This document shows, in pieces, positions 30,640-42,722 of a stretch of DNA of 64,000 bases (the first letter of the stretch is position 1; every line of letters begins with the position of its first letter). Origin of the DNA: Quercus robur (lineage: Eukaryota > Streptophyta > Magnoliopsida > Fagales > Fagaceae). Location of the stretch: positions 1,438,976 to 1,502,975 of the forward strand of contig NC_065543.1 in assembly GCF_932294415.1 (NCBI RefSeq). The letters are read 5' to 3'. The position numbers and the translations under genes were made by a program. The notes under the pieces are model-generated. The model was not told the DNA's origin, did not search any database, and saw only the letters and a list, made by a program, of their open reading frames with translations.

Positions 30640-30870
30640 TTCACTGCTGGGTTGAAACCCAATATCACTCTTCTGGACTCAAGAATTACAGAGTGAAAGT
30701 AGAAGTGTGTTCACGAAGGGAAACTAAAAATCCCAAGTGACTACGATGTGGATCATAGAAGAGCTGTGTACAGTGTGGATGATGGGGTTTTGAGTATTCG
30801 GGTACCTACAGGCTACAAGAGAGCTCCCGAGACTTGTGGAGTTGGCGTACCAGAGATTCCTAATCCATAG
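30640..30870 (+). pseudogene. Possible HSP20/alpha-crystallin-domain remnant
   Basis: One + frame reads NYRVKVEVCSRRE from about 30680. A second, shifted frame reads GKLKIPSDYDVDHRRAVYSV and then DDGVLSIRVPTGY, closing with a TAG at about 30868-30870. The combination (Y-x-V-x-V-E-V, G-K-L-K-I, D-G-V-L-S-I-x-V-P) resembles the last strands of an alpha-crystallin domain. A frameshift between the halves and the absence of an upstream domain suggest a broken copy. Similarity is by eye only. Confidence 0.3.
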
Positions 30871-31910
30871 TTTTTGAAGTATTTTGTTTAAAATTTTACT
30901 AAAGTTGATATCTTGTGTTACATGGGTTTTGACTGTATTTGATACATTTACTTCATGTTTTGTTGCCTCAAACTCTCAGTTTAAATGCTAGGTTTCAGCT
31001 TTTATTTTGAACTCGTTATAAATATTACTACGTAAATATTCCATTCCTTCCCCATGTTTGGAACTAAGGCTCCTGTATTTCCCCCATACACTTTTAAGGC
31101 ATGGGGAGGTATCATCTGGCTCAACTCACCACGTGTGCTCCGTGTTTCAAAGCATTATCTAATGGCAGGTCTGCTCTTCTTCTGCTATTTAATGATGTGC
31201 TAGTTCATTCATTATAATGTTAGGGGTTATTTGGAGTTTTAAGGAGCCATTATTTAGTTGTTGGTTTTTATTTTATTTATATTGTGTTATGAACTGGAAA
31301 ACTGAAATGATAGTTTGGTCGTCGAGATGGCTAATCTCCTGAATGGGGGTGAGAGAAGGGAAATTTGGGGTAAACTTTGCCTGATCATTTATTATTTGCT
31401 TGTGCTTTAATAGTCTCAAGCTGAATGCTCAACTAGGAAATTCAAATTACAACTTGATAGTTCTGCAGCAAATTCAAATAATGAACCGATACAAATAACG
31501 ACTTGAAATTGAGATAACATTCTAATCCTAATTAACAACTTGAAATAGCAAGGGAATAACAATCGGATAGCAATAAATTTGGATGGACCTTATTGATAAC
31601 TCCTTATCTGGTGCATGCAGCATGCTTATCTCCTCCCACAAGTTCAGGTGCTTTACGCAGAATGGTCTCATCCTTGTCTGAATCAGAACATATTGTTATT
31701 ATTATTTTTTTATGGATTGGTGGAGGGTAGTTTATGTTAATGTTTGATGGTGCATAGATTAAGAAACGATAAAAATATTCTTATTTTTTATAAAGAAACT
31801 TGAAGGTTTCACATGATCATTGGCATTAGTCAAAGCACGCCAAAACAAATGCTTTAGATAAATATGCACGAGGTGCTTATCTGCTTTCTAAACTTCACAT
31901 AAGAAAGAGA

Positions 31911-31930
31911 GGGGGGGGGGGGGGGGGGGG
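31911..31930. repeat. 20-bp poly-G tract
   Basis: Uninterrupted G run after AAGAAAGAGA. Confidence 0.85.
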
Positions 31931-33522
31931 TTTGTTTATTTGGAAAAAATATTTTGTATCAAATGATATCACGTCATCCGAATCAAAACCCCATAAATAA
32001 GGGACATGTGTGTAAAAATAACTACTCACTAGTACAAGTCTTTTATTTGTTAGCTAGGTAATTATTTTTTGTTAACATGTCTCACACTTATTGGATTTTA
32101 ATACCGCTAACATGACATCATTTAATACCAAATACCTTTTCATTTATCTACATATGATTTATTATTCATTGCAATGCAGTGCGTATAAATTGCTCTTTAA
32201 ATATATTTTTTTTCAATTTTCTTTTTAAAAAAATTGGGTGTTGTGCTGGACATGTTTCATCTGATACTATGATAATGCCATCAAAGCAATTTAAAATTAG
32301 AAATTGGGACCTAAATACTTGAATTCAAATCTTCTATCCAATTCTTTTTAATCCCATTTTATGTTCCACAAATTAGAACTTTTTAATTAATTCCTTATTG
32401 AATGCCTTTTCCTTATATCACACACCTAATCTGGTTGTTCAAAAAGCCAAGGCCATCATGGAGAGATGCATATTACACTATGATTTGAGCTCAATTTATC
32501 CATGTGCCTACCTTGCATTGTGGATCTTGGAAGTGGTGAATTTCAAGCACTAAAAAAACTGAAGTCATCTGTTTGATTAATGATGTTACTCTTTTGGTTT
32601 TATGTGACATCCTGAACATTTTATATATGTGGATCTCTGTTTTCAGGGTACTTGTTATTTGTTTCTTCCACAAAGGATAGCTGGTATTGTATTTTTGAGT
32701 TGTGACATGTAATTTAATGATATCCTAGCTGTGCCTGTGTATGTTTGAGCAGTATACATATAAATATACTAATTTGGCGTCCACCACCACCACCAAATGT
32801 TAGCTAATGGAAATATATGTAGATAATGTCGAATCTATTTAAAAGTCAATCAACTGTTGTGGGTGAGAAGCCGTACTAAGAACCTTGGACCTAAACACAA
32901 AAGCAAAGGCAATGAAGCATCCTAAATGATCAGGCTGCTATGACGTCTAACAGCACATATCTTATCTCATGAGTCATGAATCATGCGTCCTTAAATATTC
33001 TAACTTTATTTTACATAATAATTATCAAAAACAGTTTTAGTTTGAAATAACACAGAGACAGAATAGTTGTCCTCTAGAAGAAGAAATAAATAATTAGTAC
33101 AGTGCAGTGCAGTGCAGTGATACAAATTTTTTTTCACAATGTATGTTATGATTGACACATAAAATAATATGAGCAATGTTTATTACACACACTTATACAC
33201 AACCATACACACACCACTTTTGTACATAAATCGTGACTTCAAGTCATAATTTCAATTCAATAACAGTTGTCTATAAGAGACATTAACCTAATAATATTAG
33301 TGTTAGTAGTAGGTCCATGTAAAATGATGTTGTCCTGTTATCCCTTTTGTAGAAAAAGATAAGAAAAGAAAATTATGACCCTAGGATTGCTCTTAAAAGA
33401 AAACCAACAAAAATAAAATATGCTCATGATTTGAAGTTCTTTAGAATACTTTTTTTTTTTTTTTTAATTGGCAAAGGTATGATTAGAACATGGAATTTTC
33501 TTTTCTAAGACTTCAAGCCGCA

Positions 33523-33808
33523 CTTTGTTGGACTCTTTTAACCAAAAAAAAGGCAATTCATAAACAAATATGCAATGTAAGATCATTGCAATACTTTGTT
33601 GAACTCTTGTTACCCAAGAACAAAAGGCAATTGGCAAACAAATATATGTAAGATCATTGCATTACTTTTTTCTGTTGCCAACAGCATGACTAGAACAAGG
33701 AATTCTTTTTTTTTTCCTAAAAAATTTGAAATAACAATTTGTTGGACTCTTTTACCCAAGGAGAAAAAGACATTAGCAAACAAATATGTAAGATCATTGC
33801 TAATTTGT
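33523..33808 (+). repeat. Three diverged tandem units
   Basis: A unit beginning TTTGTTGGACTCTTTTACCC and ending GTAAGATCATTGC occurs from about 33523, 33596 and 33738. It is intergenic, about 1.3 kb upstream of the next gene. Confidence 0.75.
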
Positions 33809-34139
33809 CATAACAAATTGTAAAGCCACATGCTTTCTGTGGTGACCTTGCACTCTGCAAAAAGTTAAAAAGAACACATAATAATAAAAGGACAACTTCT
33901 ATCTAGCATTGCTCTACATTCAACAAAAGGTTGCTCGCTATTAATTATTAAAAAAAGAAAAAGAAAAAGAAAAGGGAAGCCTTGTATCTAGTGAGAAACC
34001 AAATTTTATAAAGTTTCACTTTTTAATTATGAACCTACTAGGACTGAGTTTCCTTCAACAATAAAGTCTCAAGCAATGGAATATAATATAATTATATTTA
34101 TTAAAACAGTGGTATACCAATTTCAGGTTTTTGTTATTT

Positions 34140-34360
34140 TAACTAAATATAAGTTTATAAAAAGTACTCTATTAAACCCTATAATTTAAAAGTATAACAA
34201 ATTATATTCTATAAAAAATATTAAATTAAACACTGAAGTTTTTAAAATTGATAAATTAAACTATATAATTTAAAAAATAATAAATTAAATCCTAAAATTA
34301 AAAAAATACTAATAAATTAAAATCTTGAATTTTTAAAAAATAACAAATTATTGTCAAATG
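34140..34360 (+). repeat. AT-rich minisatellite
   Basis: About five diverged copies of an ATAAATTAAA-CCTATAATTT-like unit of roughly 40-50 bp. Confidence 0.55.
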
Positions 34361-34374
34361 TCTTATAACCCACT

Positions 34375-34465
34375 AACACTTCTGGGCGTCTCCAGCAAAG
34401 GCGCTTAAGTTCAAATCTCACTTTCCTTATTGTAACTATGAAGTTATTAAAAAACAGAATTGTTC
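34375..34465 (+). mobile_element. tRNA-derived SINE fragment
   Basis: CACTTCTGGGCGTCTCC, then a B-box-like AAGTTCAAATCTC, then TTGTAACTATGAAGTTATTA and A6, parallel to the copy at 14430. Confidence 0.45.
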
Positions 34466-34786
34466 TAATAAAAAATAACAAATTAAACCTTTGTTGATTT
34501 AGTTTCTAGTAATTAATTTATTACTTTTAAAATTGTTTAAGATTTTACATCCCTACATTAAAAGTTTGGAAAGATAAGTTTCTGGTATTTTTTTTTTCCA
34601 TATTTATCTTGATTTATCATGTGGTAAAATTCCTTAATTTCAAAATATTTTTATTCCCTTCTTTTGTGCTGATTTTGATAGGTAAAAAGATTCAAAGCTG
34701 ACCATCCTAACTCACTTTTTTACCAGTCAAAAAAACAATGAACAAAAAGGTTACATGAAAAGGGAACCCGTTTTCTTAATTATCTC

Positions 34787-34797
<11 letters not shown>

Positions 34798-34823
<26 letters not shown>

Positions 34824-34826
34824 TAT
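34798..34826. repeat. (AT)n microsatellite
   Basis: Alternating A/T after a poly-A run, about 250 bp upstream of the next start codon. Confidence 0.85.
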
Positions 34827-35073
34827 TAATCCATTTGCTCCAATAAAAAAACATCCTTATTTCTTTGTTCCTCTCTCTCTCTCTCTCCTTGTGTGTTTTG
34901 TGTGTGTGTGGATTCTCTCTCTCTCTCTTTTTATTTTTTTCTTCTCTGGAAAAGAGATTAGAAAGAAAGGGAGAAAGAAAAGTTTTTATTTTATTTTTGG
35001 TGATAATCCCAAAAGAAAGGAAAGAAAATTCAGAGTTCCTCTCTGCTGTGAAGTGAGAGAGAGCAAAGAAAGA

Positions 35074-38000
35074 ATGACTGTACCTTTATCTTCAAGGCTG
35101 TGTTTGCCTCTGACCACTACTACTACTACTTGTCTCTCTTCTTCTTCTTCTTCTTCTTGTTCTTCATCAGACTTTCCTTCCAAATCCCTGAAAACCCTTC
35201 ACACTGCAAGCCCCAATTTCAGTCTCCACTCTCCCTCTTCCCCTTCATCTTCTTCATTCCCTCATTCTCAACACACATGTACTCGAAAACACAAACGATC
35301 TCTCTCCACACCAACGGTATTTAATCTTACTCTATGTGTGTGTAGGTGAATTTTAAGTGTTTGGCTTTGTTAGTTTTGATGTTTTGGATGCAAAAGTTAG
35401 TAAATTTTTATGAGCTTGGGAGGTTTTTTATTCTTTGCTTTTGTTTGGAATGCTTAGGCTATAATGGGTTCTGTTCATTCATTGCATTCTTTCTGTGTGT
35501 AGGTGAATTTAGGAGTTGGGCTTTGGTAATTGAGATTTTTTGGATGCAAAAGTTTGTAACTTTTTTTTATTATTTTTTTTATTGAGCTTGGGGATTTCTT
35601 ATTCTTAGCTTTTGTTTGGAATGCATAGTCAATTATGGGTTCTGTTCATTCATTGCATTCTGTCTGTGTGTAGGTGAATTCAGGTGTTAGGATTTGTAAA
35701 TTTAGATGTTTTAGATGCAAAAGTTAGTAAGTTCTTATGAGCTTGGGGCCTGGGGGCCTTTCTTGTTCGTAGCTTTTGTTTGGAATTCATGGGCTATAAT
35801 GGGTTCTGTTCACTCGTTGTATTTTATGTGTGTGCAGGTGAATTTAGGAGTTGGGTTTTGTTGATTTAGATATTTAGGATGCAAAAGTTAGTAACTTTTT
35901 TATTAGCTTGGGGGCTTCTTATCCTTAGCTTTTGTTTGGAAGGCATAGGCTATAATGGATTTATGTTCATTCATTGCATTTTGTAATTTTTGGACTTCTC
36001 CCTTTATGTCAAATGAACCGGACCTTTTCTATTTATTAGATTGGTGAGAGTTGTATTTCCTATGAGGTGGAACCTATATTTGAGATTTGTTGTTGATTGG
36101 TAATAGTGTATGGTAGCTTGCATTGGAGAACTGGGGCTATGTGCTTAATTATGAGATTTTAAATGTGAATATGTAGGTAAGAGAATCACATACAAAAGAT
36201 TGGTAATTTTGTTTATTCAATACTTGATGGACTGAGTTATTAGAAAGATAGGGATTTTTCTTTTGGAAGTGGGGAAGGGGGATGGGAGACTAGAAAGCAT
36301 TGCTATAAAAATACATACAGTGATACAGATGAAACTTTTATAGTTTATACATTGAGTATTTTGTGGAAAGACTAAAATACTTTTATGGGGTGAGTGGCCA
36401 TTTATCAATTACTACCCTCCATATTTGGTGTTGAACATGTTACCATTGTAAACCTTTTACAGTAAATTTGTTGTAGCGTTATCATTTTCCTTTTCTAATA
36501 TGCTTTAGAATCAGTTTTTATATTTGCTTTGAATCTATCCTTTTTGCATATTAAAAGGAGAAGAATCCCATGAAAACATTACCAATGTGATATATTCCAC
36601 CAAAGTTGTCCCCATAAATGCTAGTTGGGTTTGCTGGAATGTAAAATTATTGATTTGAGTCACTCCCAAAGGAGACTTGCCCTCCCACCAGTTTAAATTA
36701 ATTGTTAGAATATCATAACTTTATTCAATCAAGGACAACCAGCTGGTAGATTTGTTTACATGGTGGCACCTGTCAATTTGGCCTTAATGTATCTGCTTGC
36801 ATGTTGCGTCAATAATCCTTTATGTCTGGAGTTTGAGCACCTATAAATTATTTTTTGATTTCATATGTAGTCAATCTAAACAATTGGGTAAGGCTTTGCT
36901 TAGTTTACCATATATCAGATGTAATTATCTCTCTGTTACAATGCATAAGCACTTACAGGGAAGTATCAAGCTTCCTGTAAACCTGCTTGGCCTTGAAATG
37001 AACAGGGTTGATACATGTAATTTGCACTGTATGACCATCTTTCCACCACCAACATGAATCAAAGCTCATGTTAGTTTGAACTTGTAGATCACCACTCTTG
37101 TGGGCAGTTGGTTTTCACTAATGATTTACTACCAGGGGCTCTGTTTTTATTTGCTGGTATAGTGGCTTTGTGGACATATGAGAAGAGATCAAGACATGGA
37201 TAATTGGAACTATGAAGAGGAGAAGGTGTTTAGCAAGTTTGGTTCAGATGAAGAGACTGGCAATCAAATTCCAACTCAAGCCCAAACTATTGTAGAAGGA
37301 TCAGGGGCAGTTCTGATGTCAGAGTTTAAACCTGTTCCAGATGTAGATTATCTACAGGTATGTAATTATTGTGTTTCAAAATGGTTCTGCAGTTGAGCAA
37401 TTAAGTTCTTTATTTTCATTTTAATTTAATTTTACTTAGGGGGTGGTTATTTGAATATGAAAGGGTCCCATCTAATGTCTCTGATGAATTTGACCATATA
37501 AGTTTTTATTTTATAATTTTTTTTTATAAGTAATAAACTTTATTGATAGAGGAAAAAGTACAAAAGAAGAACAAAACAACCAAAGCACACAGGGCATGTA
37601 CTAAGGTAAGCAAAGAACAGACCGAACCTAAGAAGACGAAAACTACATCTATCAAGCAAATCAGACAACGAATTATAAACAAAAGTTTGAAATATAAGTT
37701 TGACATATTATTGCAAATGGAGGCTTACTTTTGTGCAACTTTTTACAAAAACTTTTTGATTGGCTTAGTTTATCTTTACCATAATGATAACTAGGCATTT
37801 ACAACTTTCAAGACAGAACGAGCATTTTGGCAGTTTCTTGAACTGTCTTAAGTTGTAGTACTGGATATGTTCTTCAGTTTGTTTTTTAGTTTCCACTAGG
37901 GATGCTATTTAAAATTTATCTCATTGGAAAAAAAGAAAAAAGAAAAAAAAGGTTGGTTAGACTATGATTGGAGGCGGGTACGGAGTTCTGAATGTGACTT

Positions 38001-39342
38001 GGGTTTAGGGCTATAAACGGGCCAAGCTTTGTTGAGTAATGTATGTTCAAGCTTGGCTTGTCAGGAAAAATCAAAAGCTCGAGCTTGGCTTGAGCTTGTG
38101 ACAAGTCTAAAAATAGTGTTTGAGCTTGAGTTTGTGGGAAAGCCAAAAAGCTTGAGTTTGGCTTGATTAATTAGTCAAGCCAAACTTAAGCTTAATATCA
38201 AGCTCAAACTCGAGCTCAGGTCAAGTTTTTGAGCTTGAGATCTAAAAAAATTACATGATTAAATTCTTAAATCTCTGAAATTAAGAAAAAAGAAAAAAAA
38301 ATAGTATATTCATTTTATCATGCATCTAGTCTTACTTATGATTAGCTATTATTCAAATTAATAATTTACATAATTAAATTCATTCACTCATCGTTCCTTA
38401 TCTACAGTTTCAACAATTGTTCAAAATATAATTTTTACATTCACATTAGATGGTGAAGGACTAGAAAAATACCTGTTTGTAACTATTATGAATGAAAAAA
38501 TTCTAACATGTTTCATAACTTTACTTTAGATGATTGATAGGGAAGGATTATATGTGACCTACTTAATTATTTATTTATTTTTAAATGTAACTATAGTCTA
38601 AAGTGGTTCTTGGTTAGTTTAAAGGAAAGGAAAAAATTAAGGTAATATAGGTAGTGGTCTCATGTTGGCTATGTCATTATTAAGATATATGTAATGAGTA
38701 TATTTAGCTAACACATATAAACTTATAAATGAGTCTATGTTAGATGATTGATAGGGAAGGATCATATGTGACCTACTTAATTATTTATTTATTTTTAAAT
38801 GTAACTATAGTCTAAAGTGGTTCTTGGTCAGTTTAAAGGAAAGGAAAAAATTAAGGTAATATAGGTAGTGGTCTCATGTTGGCTATGTCATTATTAAGAT
38901 ATGTGTAATGGGTATATTTAGCTAACACATATAAACTTATAAATGAGTCTATGCTTGAATTGTTGTGTATCAAGCCTAATAGCTCACAAGCTTGTTCGTG
39001 AACAAATTTTTTTGCTTGGGCTTGGCTTGATTATTAAACAAGCCTAAAACTAAGGCTCAAGCTTGGTTTATCTATAAACAAACAAACATGAATAAGCTTT
39101 TTATTGAGCCGAGCCCGGGTTGTTCATGATCAGCTTGGTTCATTTACAGCCCTACTTGGGTTCAGAGTGGAGGTAAAGAGCTGTCCAAGTCTTGCCCTTC
39201 ATATACATTTGTTATTATTATTATTGTTATTATTTTTTTAAAATCTCGTACCTTACACGTGTCTGTATGTGCATATTTGGTTTAGGTGTTAGTTTTTACC
39301 TGCTAGCTGCCTCTCAATGTCACACACCATTGGCAATGCTGC

Positions 39343-39398
<56 letters not shown>

Positions 39399-42300
39399 TG
39401 TGCATGTCTGTGTAAACATGCATGTCCACTTTGACTTGACTTTGAACTCAATTATACCTATCAAAAAACTGTGTCCATCTAAGTCCACAGATTTTCCCAT
39501 GGCGTGAAAGGAAATTAGTGCAATTAAATGCTGCAAAGAGAGGAAATAAAGGGTTTGTGAACGACTCTGTTTTCAATAGGGAAGTAGACATCCTACTGTT
39601 CCTAAGTTTGCAACCACGCCAAGTTTTCTCATTTCAGCTAATTTCACATGTACCTAGAATATGTTTTCAACATAAAGTTCTATGTTTATTCTTTTTTCTG
39701 CTTTTTTGTGCAGGAGCTATTGGCCATTCAACAACAAGGGCCAAGATCTATTGGTTTTTTTGGGACAAGGAATATGGGTTTCATGCATCAAGAACTTATT
39801 GAGATTCTTAGCTATGCGATGGTTATAACTGTAAGATGCTATAATTGAATTCTTGTGTGTGGCATTGTGCGTATACATTGAGCATTTCAAAATTTTCTAT
39901 ACTGTATGTTCCTGATTTGCTGAATAACTTCTTGCAGAAAAATCACATTTATACATCAGGAGCATCTGGAACTAATGCAGCTGTCATCAGAGGTGCTTTA
40001 AGAGCTGAGAGGCCAGAGCTGCTTACAGTGATTTTGCCTCAAAGTTTGAAAAAGCAACCTCCTGAGAGCCAGGAGTTATTATCAAAAGTAAGAGTTTGGT
40101 TTTACATATTCATTATGTTCATCCTTCATCTTTTGTAAACTTTTGATTTTTACTTTAGTTTTTCTCATATTTTACACCATCAGATAAACCCAAATATAGT
40201 TTGTTTCTCAGTTTATAGCATTACTTCATACTTGATGTGCCTGATTTTTCTCATGAATAAAATTATTTATTAAAATAAAGAACAAGTTGTGTACCAATGA
40301 GCCTAACCAATTACAATATTAAATTAAAAAATCTTGAAAATCTAAAAAATATACTATAGGATGTTTCCTGGTGCATTCATTTAATCATACAAAGATAATC
40401 TAATTGATGTGCTTGATCAATATATTTCATAATTTCTGAAAAGGAATCCTACTAAATGTTTATTATTGTATGTAAATATTTATGTTTTATTTATATGCTT
40501 ATAGGACAATGTTTGGCTACAAAGGCTACAACCAACAATAGGAAGATGGCATGTGTCCATGTCATGTGCAATACACATGACTCATTTAAAATGGTTGTAT
40601 ACAATCACTTAAGTGTGGTTTAGTAAATTGTTGGTTGTAGCCTAAGGCTACAGCCAAACTTTGTCCAATATGTTAAGCCCAAATAGCATTTTTTTGTAAT
40701 CCCTTATCATTTTTTTAATGTACTGGCCGAGACCTTAATACTGGCTGAAACACCTGAAAAGCCCCCTGAGCAGGCTGGTATTTTATCTAATATGTTTCAG
40801 TGTTGTGCTGGGTTAATGTTTTGTACGGTACGGTTTTGACAACTTTGGTTTTAGCATCAAGTATGTAGTACAGTATAATATAAAAGGATTATGTTGTACA
40901 GTACGGAAACTTACCAATGCATGTCCCCTTCTTGGAGATCGTTAATTCTAATGATAAACATGAATACATGATATTGTATTTCTGATTTCATGGCTTGAAA
41001 TGTTTCTGAACAATAACTGTGGAGAATTTTACTGATGTCTTATGGTCTTCTGTTTTATCCAAACAGTATACTCTCTAGATCTTTTAGTTAAGATTATTAA
41101 TTGTTTCTCAGTATATATACTTGCTAGTAAAAAATTCTGTGAAACAGGGTGCTTCTAGTAGTCAAACGGTAGATTTTCCTCTTGTATTGGTTGATTTTTA
41201 TGGTTTCAGAAATTTTGAAGTGATCCAGGTGGTTTGATCCTTCCAGAGTTTTGGTTACTATATAGTATATATTCTATACCAATTGTCTTTCTCAAAAATA
41301 AAAATAAATATGAATAAATGGAAGATAGAGAAGTTTAATATTCTTCATTGCATTTAATAGTGCATCTTCTTGAGGTGGAGACTTGTTTTGAATTTAGATA
41401 TTATAATCTTTGGGTGATGGTGATAAAATATTTGTAGATATGGTGTATAAAACATTTGATATGCCCCCATAAGAATGCTTCTCGTGTTATGAAGTAAGGT
41501 CAAATTATTCCTTGGTCATTGGCTGCTAAATGAATATAAATTAGCTTGCCTTGAATTAAGTGACCAAATGAAGTCAGATAAAGGGCACGGAGGCATAGTA
41601 TTTCTTAGGAAGTTCAATTGCAGTTCATATATGTTCTAGTTATTAAATCTTTTCTTGTTCTGACCCAAAAGGGAAGGGATAAAGGAAGAACAGTTATTGT
41701 TGTGATAATTTAAGTTTTTTTGTTGGATTTGCAGGTGAAGAATGTGATAGAGAAGCCTCACAATGATCATCTACCCCTATTAGAAGCCAGCAGGTTTGTA
41801 ATTTATTTTCTCCAGTTACTCGTGTAGTCTTCTGATGCTTTATAAATGAGCAAGGAATGAAACTCATCTTACCGATGGCCTCTTATCTTGGTTGATACCA
41901 TATTCATCCTTGGTGTGAAGTGAAACCTGTCATAGCTACATGTAAAATATCAATTTATAGTAGGTGGCTGATATTGGACACCTGTTCGGAAAAAGGCTGA
42001 AGTTGCTTGTTAGTGCTGGACAGGGTGAGTTCTATCGGGGAAAGCGTCTTCCTGCTAGATGGAAATTGTTGCAATTGTTGAAACAAATGCTGTCTTTGCA
42101 TGGCTAAACTCACTGGGTCCAATTGTCAATGAGACAAGCTGACTCTTCTCTGGTCAATGCTCTGTTCACCATGTGGGTGAGCTAGATTTTTTTAATAAAT
42201 CTTGGGTAAATTGTTGAGGTTTAGATTTCTAGGTGACCAAGCATGAGCAATAATTATGAGCTTGACAAACTTGCGTGACAAGCCTAGCTAAAGTTTACCT

Positions 42301-42722
42301 GCCAATTTGTTCAGACAAAAACCACTTTGAGAATTGGGAATTAAATTCTTGCTTATCTAGCACGTTTCTCATTGCAATATAGTGATAGCCAACTTGTTTT
42401 GGTCTAGACTAGTAAATAACCTATCTTATAAGCTGACAAGCCCTAACATAACCTGAATTTAGTTTTACATCATGGGCAAGTGCCTTGCATAGGTGCAGCC
42501 ATTTCTCAAGGCAGACAGCCAAATCTTTTATGAATTTCATATATGGTTTCTGAGAGGAATTTATAGCTTTGATGGTGATCGTGCAGGTTGTGCAACATGG
42601 ATATCATTTCACATGTACAACAAGTCATTTGCTTTGCATTCCATGACAGTAAGTTGCTTATGGAAACCTGTCTAGAGGCCAAAAATATGCGCAAGATTGT
42701 GACCCTCTTCTACTTGGACTAG
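35074..42722 (+). CDS. Conserved plant protein, probable plastid targeting, SLOG/DprA-like motif (At2g21960-like)
   Basis: Six exons: 35074-35316, 37163-37357, 39714-39830, 39938-40087, 41735-41793 and 42587-42722, all in phase, giving 299 residues. Residues 1-80 are rich in Ser/Thr with few acidic residues, like a chloroplast transit peptide. The body has GPRSIGFFGTRNMGFMHQEL, then HIYTSGASGTNAAVIRGALR, then LTVILPQSLKKQPPE, and ends IVTLFYLD. I recognise it from memory as the conserved At2g21960/At1g56180 type. By eye, GTRN...TSGASGTNAAVIRGAL...TVILP follows the pattern of the nucleotide-binding Rossmann-like SLOG fold in DprA and LOG proteins (GSR...SGxAxGID...HxxAL...xAVL); this is my inference. 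No biochemical role can be assigned. The reading frame is open upstream to 34891, so the start is the first ATG that yields a transit-like N-terminus. Exon 1 donor (ACG|GTATTT) is weak. Confidence 0.82.
35344..35995 (+). repeat. Four-copy tandem array in intron 1 of the SLOG-like gene
   Basis: Units start AGGTGAATTT or AGGTGAATTC at 35344, 35501, 35672 and 35836 (periods 157, 171 and 164 bp). Each runs through GGATGCAAAAGTTAGTAA, GAGCTTGG, CTTTTGTTTGGAATGC, ATAATGGGTTCTGTTCATTC and TGTGTGTAG. The array begins 28 nt after the exon 1 donor. Confidence 0.93.
37516..37690 (-). mobile_element. LINE 3' tail, antisense, truncated
   Basis: TTTTTTTTATAAGTAATAAA followed by CTTTATTGATAG is the reverse complement of the LINE tail signature. 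Located in intron 2 of the SLOG-like gene. Confidence 0.5.
38006..39154. mobile_element. Non-autonomous hAT-like element, 1149 bp
   Basis: Ends are imperfect terminal inverted repeats: TAGGGCTATAAACGGGCC on the left, and GGTTCATTTACAGCCCTA on the right, whose complement is TAGGGCTGTAAATGAACC. An exact 8-bp duplication, CTTGGGTT, flanks it at 37998-38005 and 39155-39162. The ends are rich in GAGCTTGGCTTGAGCTTG-like subterminal motifs. No transposase frame. It contains a 214-bp internal tandem duplication. Located in intron 2 of the SLOG-like gene. Confidence 0.9.
38526..38953 (+). repeat. 214-bp internal tandem duplication
   Basis: Positions 38526-38739 and 38740-38953 are nearly identical, differing at only a few sites (for example TTGGTTAG versus TTGGTCAG). 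Inside the hAT-like element. Confidence 0.92.
39346..39395. repeat. (TC)n microsatellite, about 50 bp
   Basis: Perfect TC/CT dinucleotide run in intron 2 of the SLOG-like gene. Confidence 0.95.
40504..40666. mobile_element. 163-bp MITE with roughly 38-bp terminal inverted repeats
   Basis: GGACAATGTTTGGCTACAAA...ACCAACAAT on the left pairs with ATTGTTGGTTGTAGCC... CAGCCAAACTTTGTCC on the right, about 85 percent identical as inverted arms. A clear target duplication is not visible. Located in intron 4 of the SLOG-like gene. Confidence 0.8.

Larger units (their letters stand above)
30871..34860. other. Repeat-rich intergenic region upstream of the SLOG-like gene
   Basis: AT-rich, with a poly-G tract (31911-31930), a three-copy 70-150 bp repeat (33523-33808), an AT-rich minisatellite (34140-34360), a SINE fragment (34375-34465) and an (AT)n tract. 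No coding region recognised. Confidence 0.5.
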
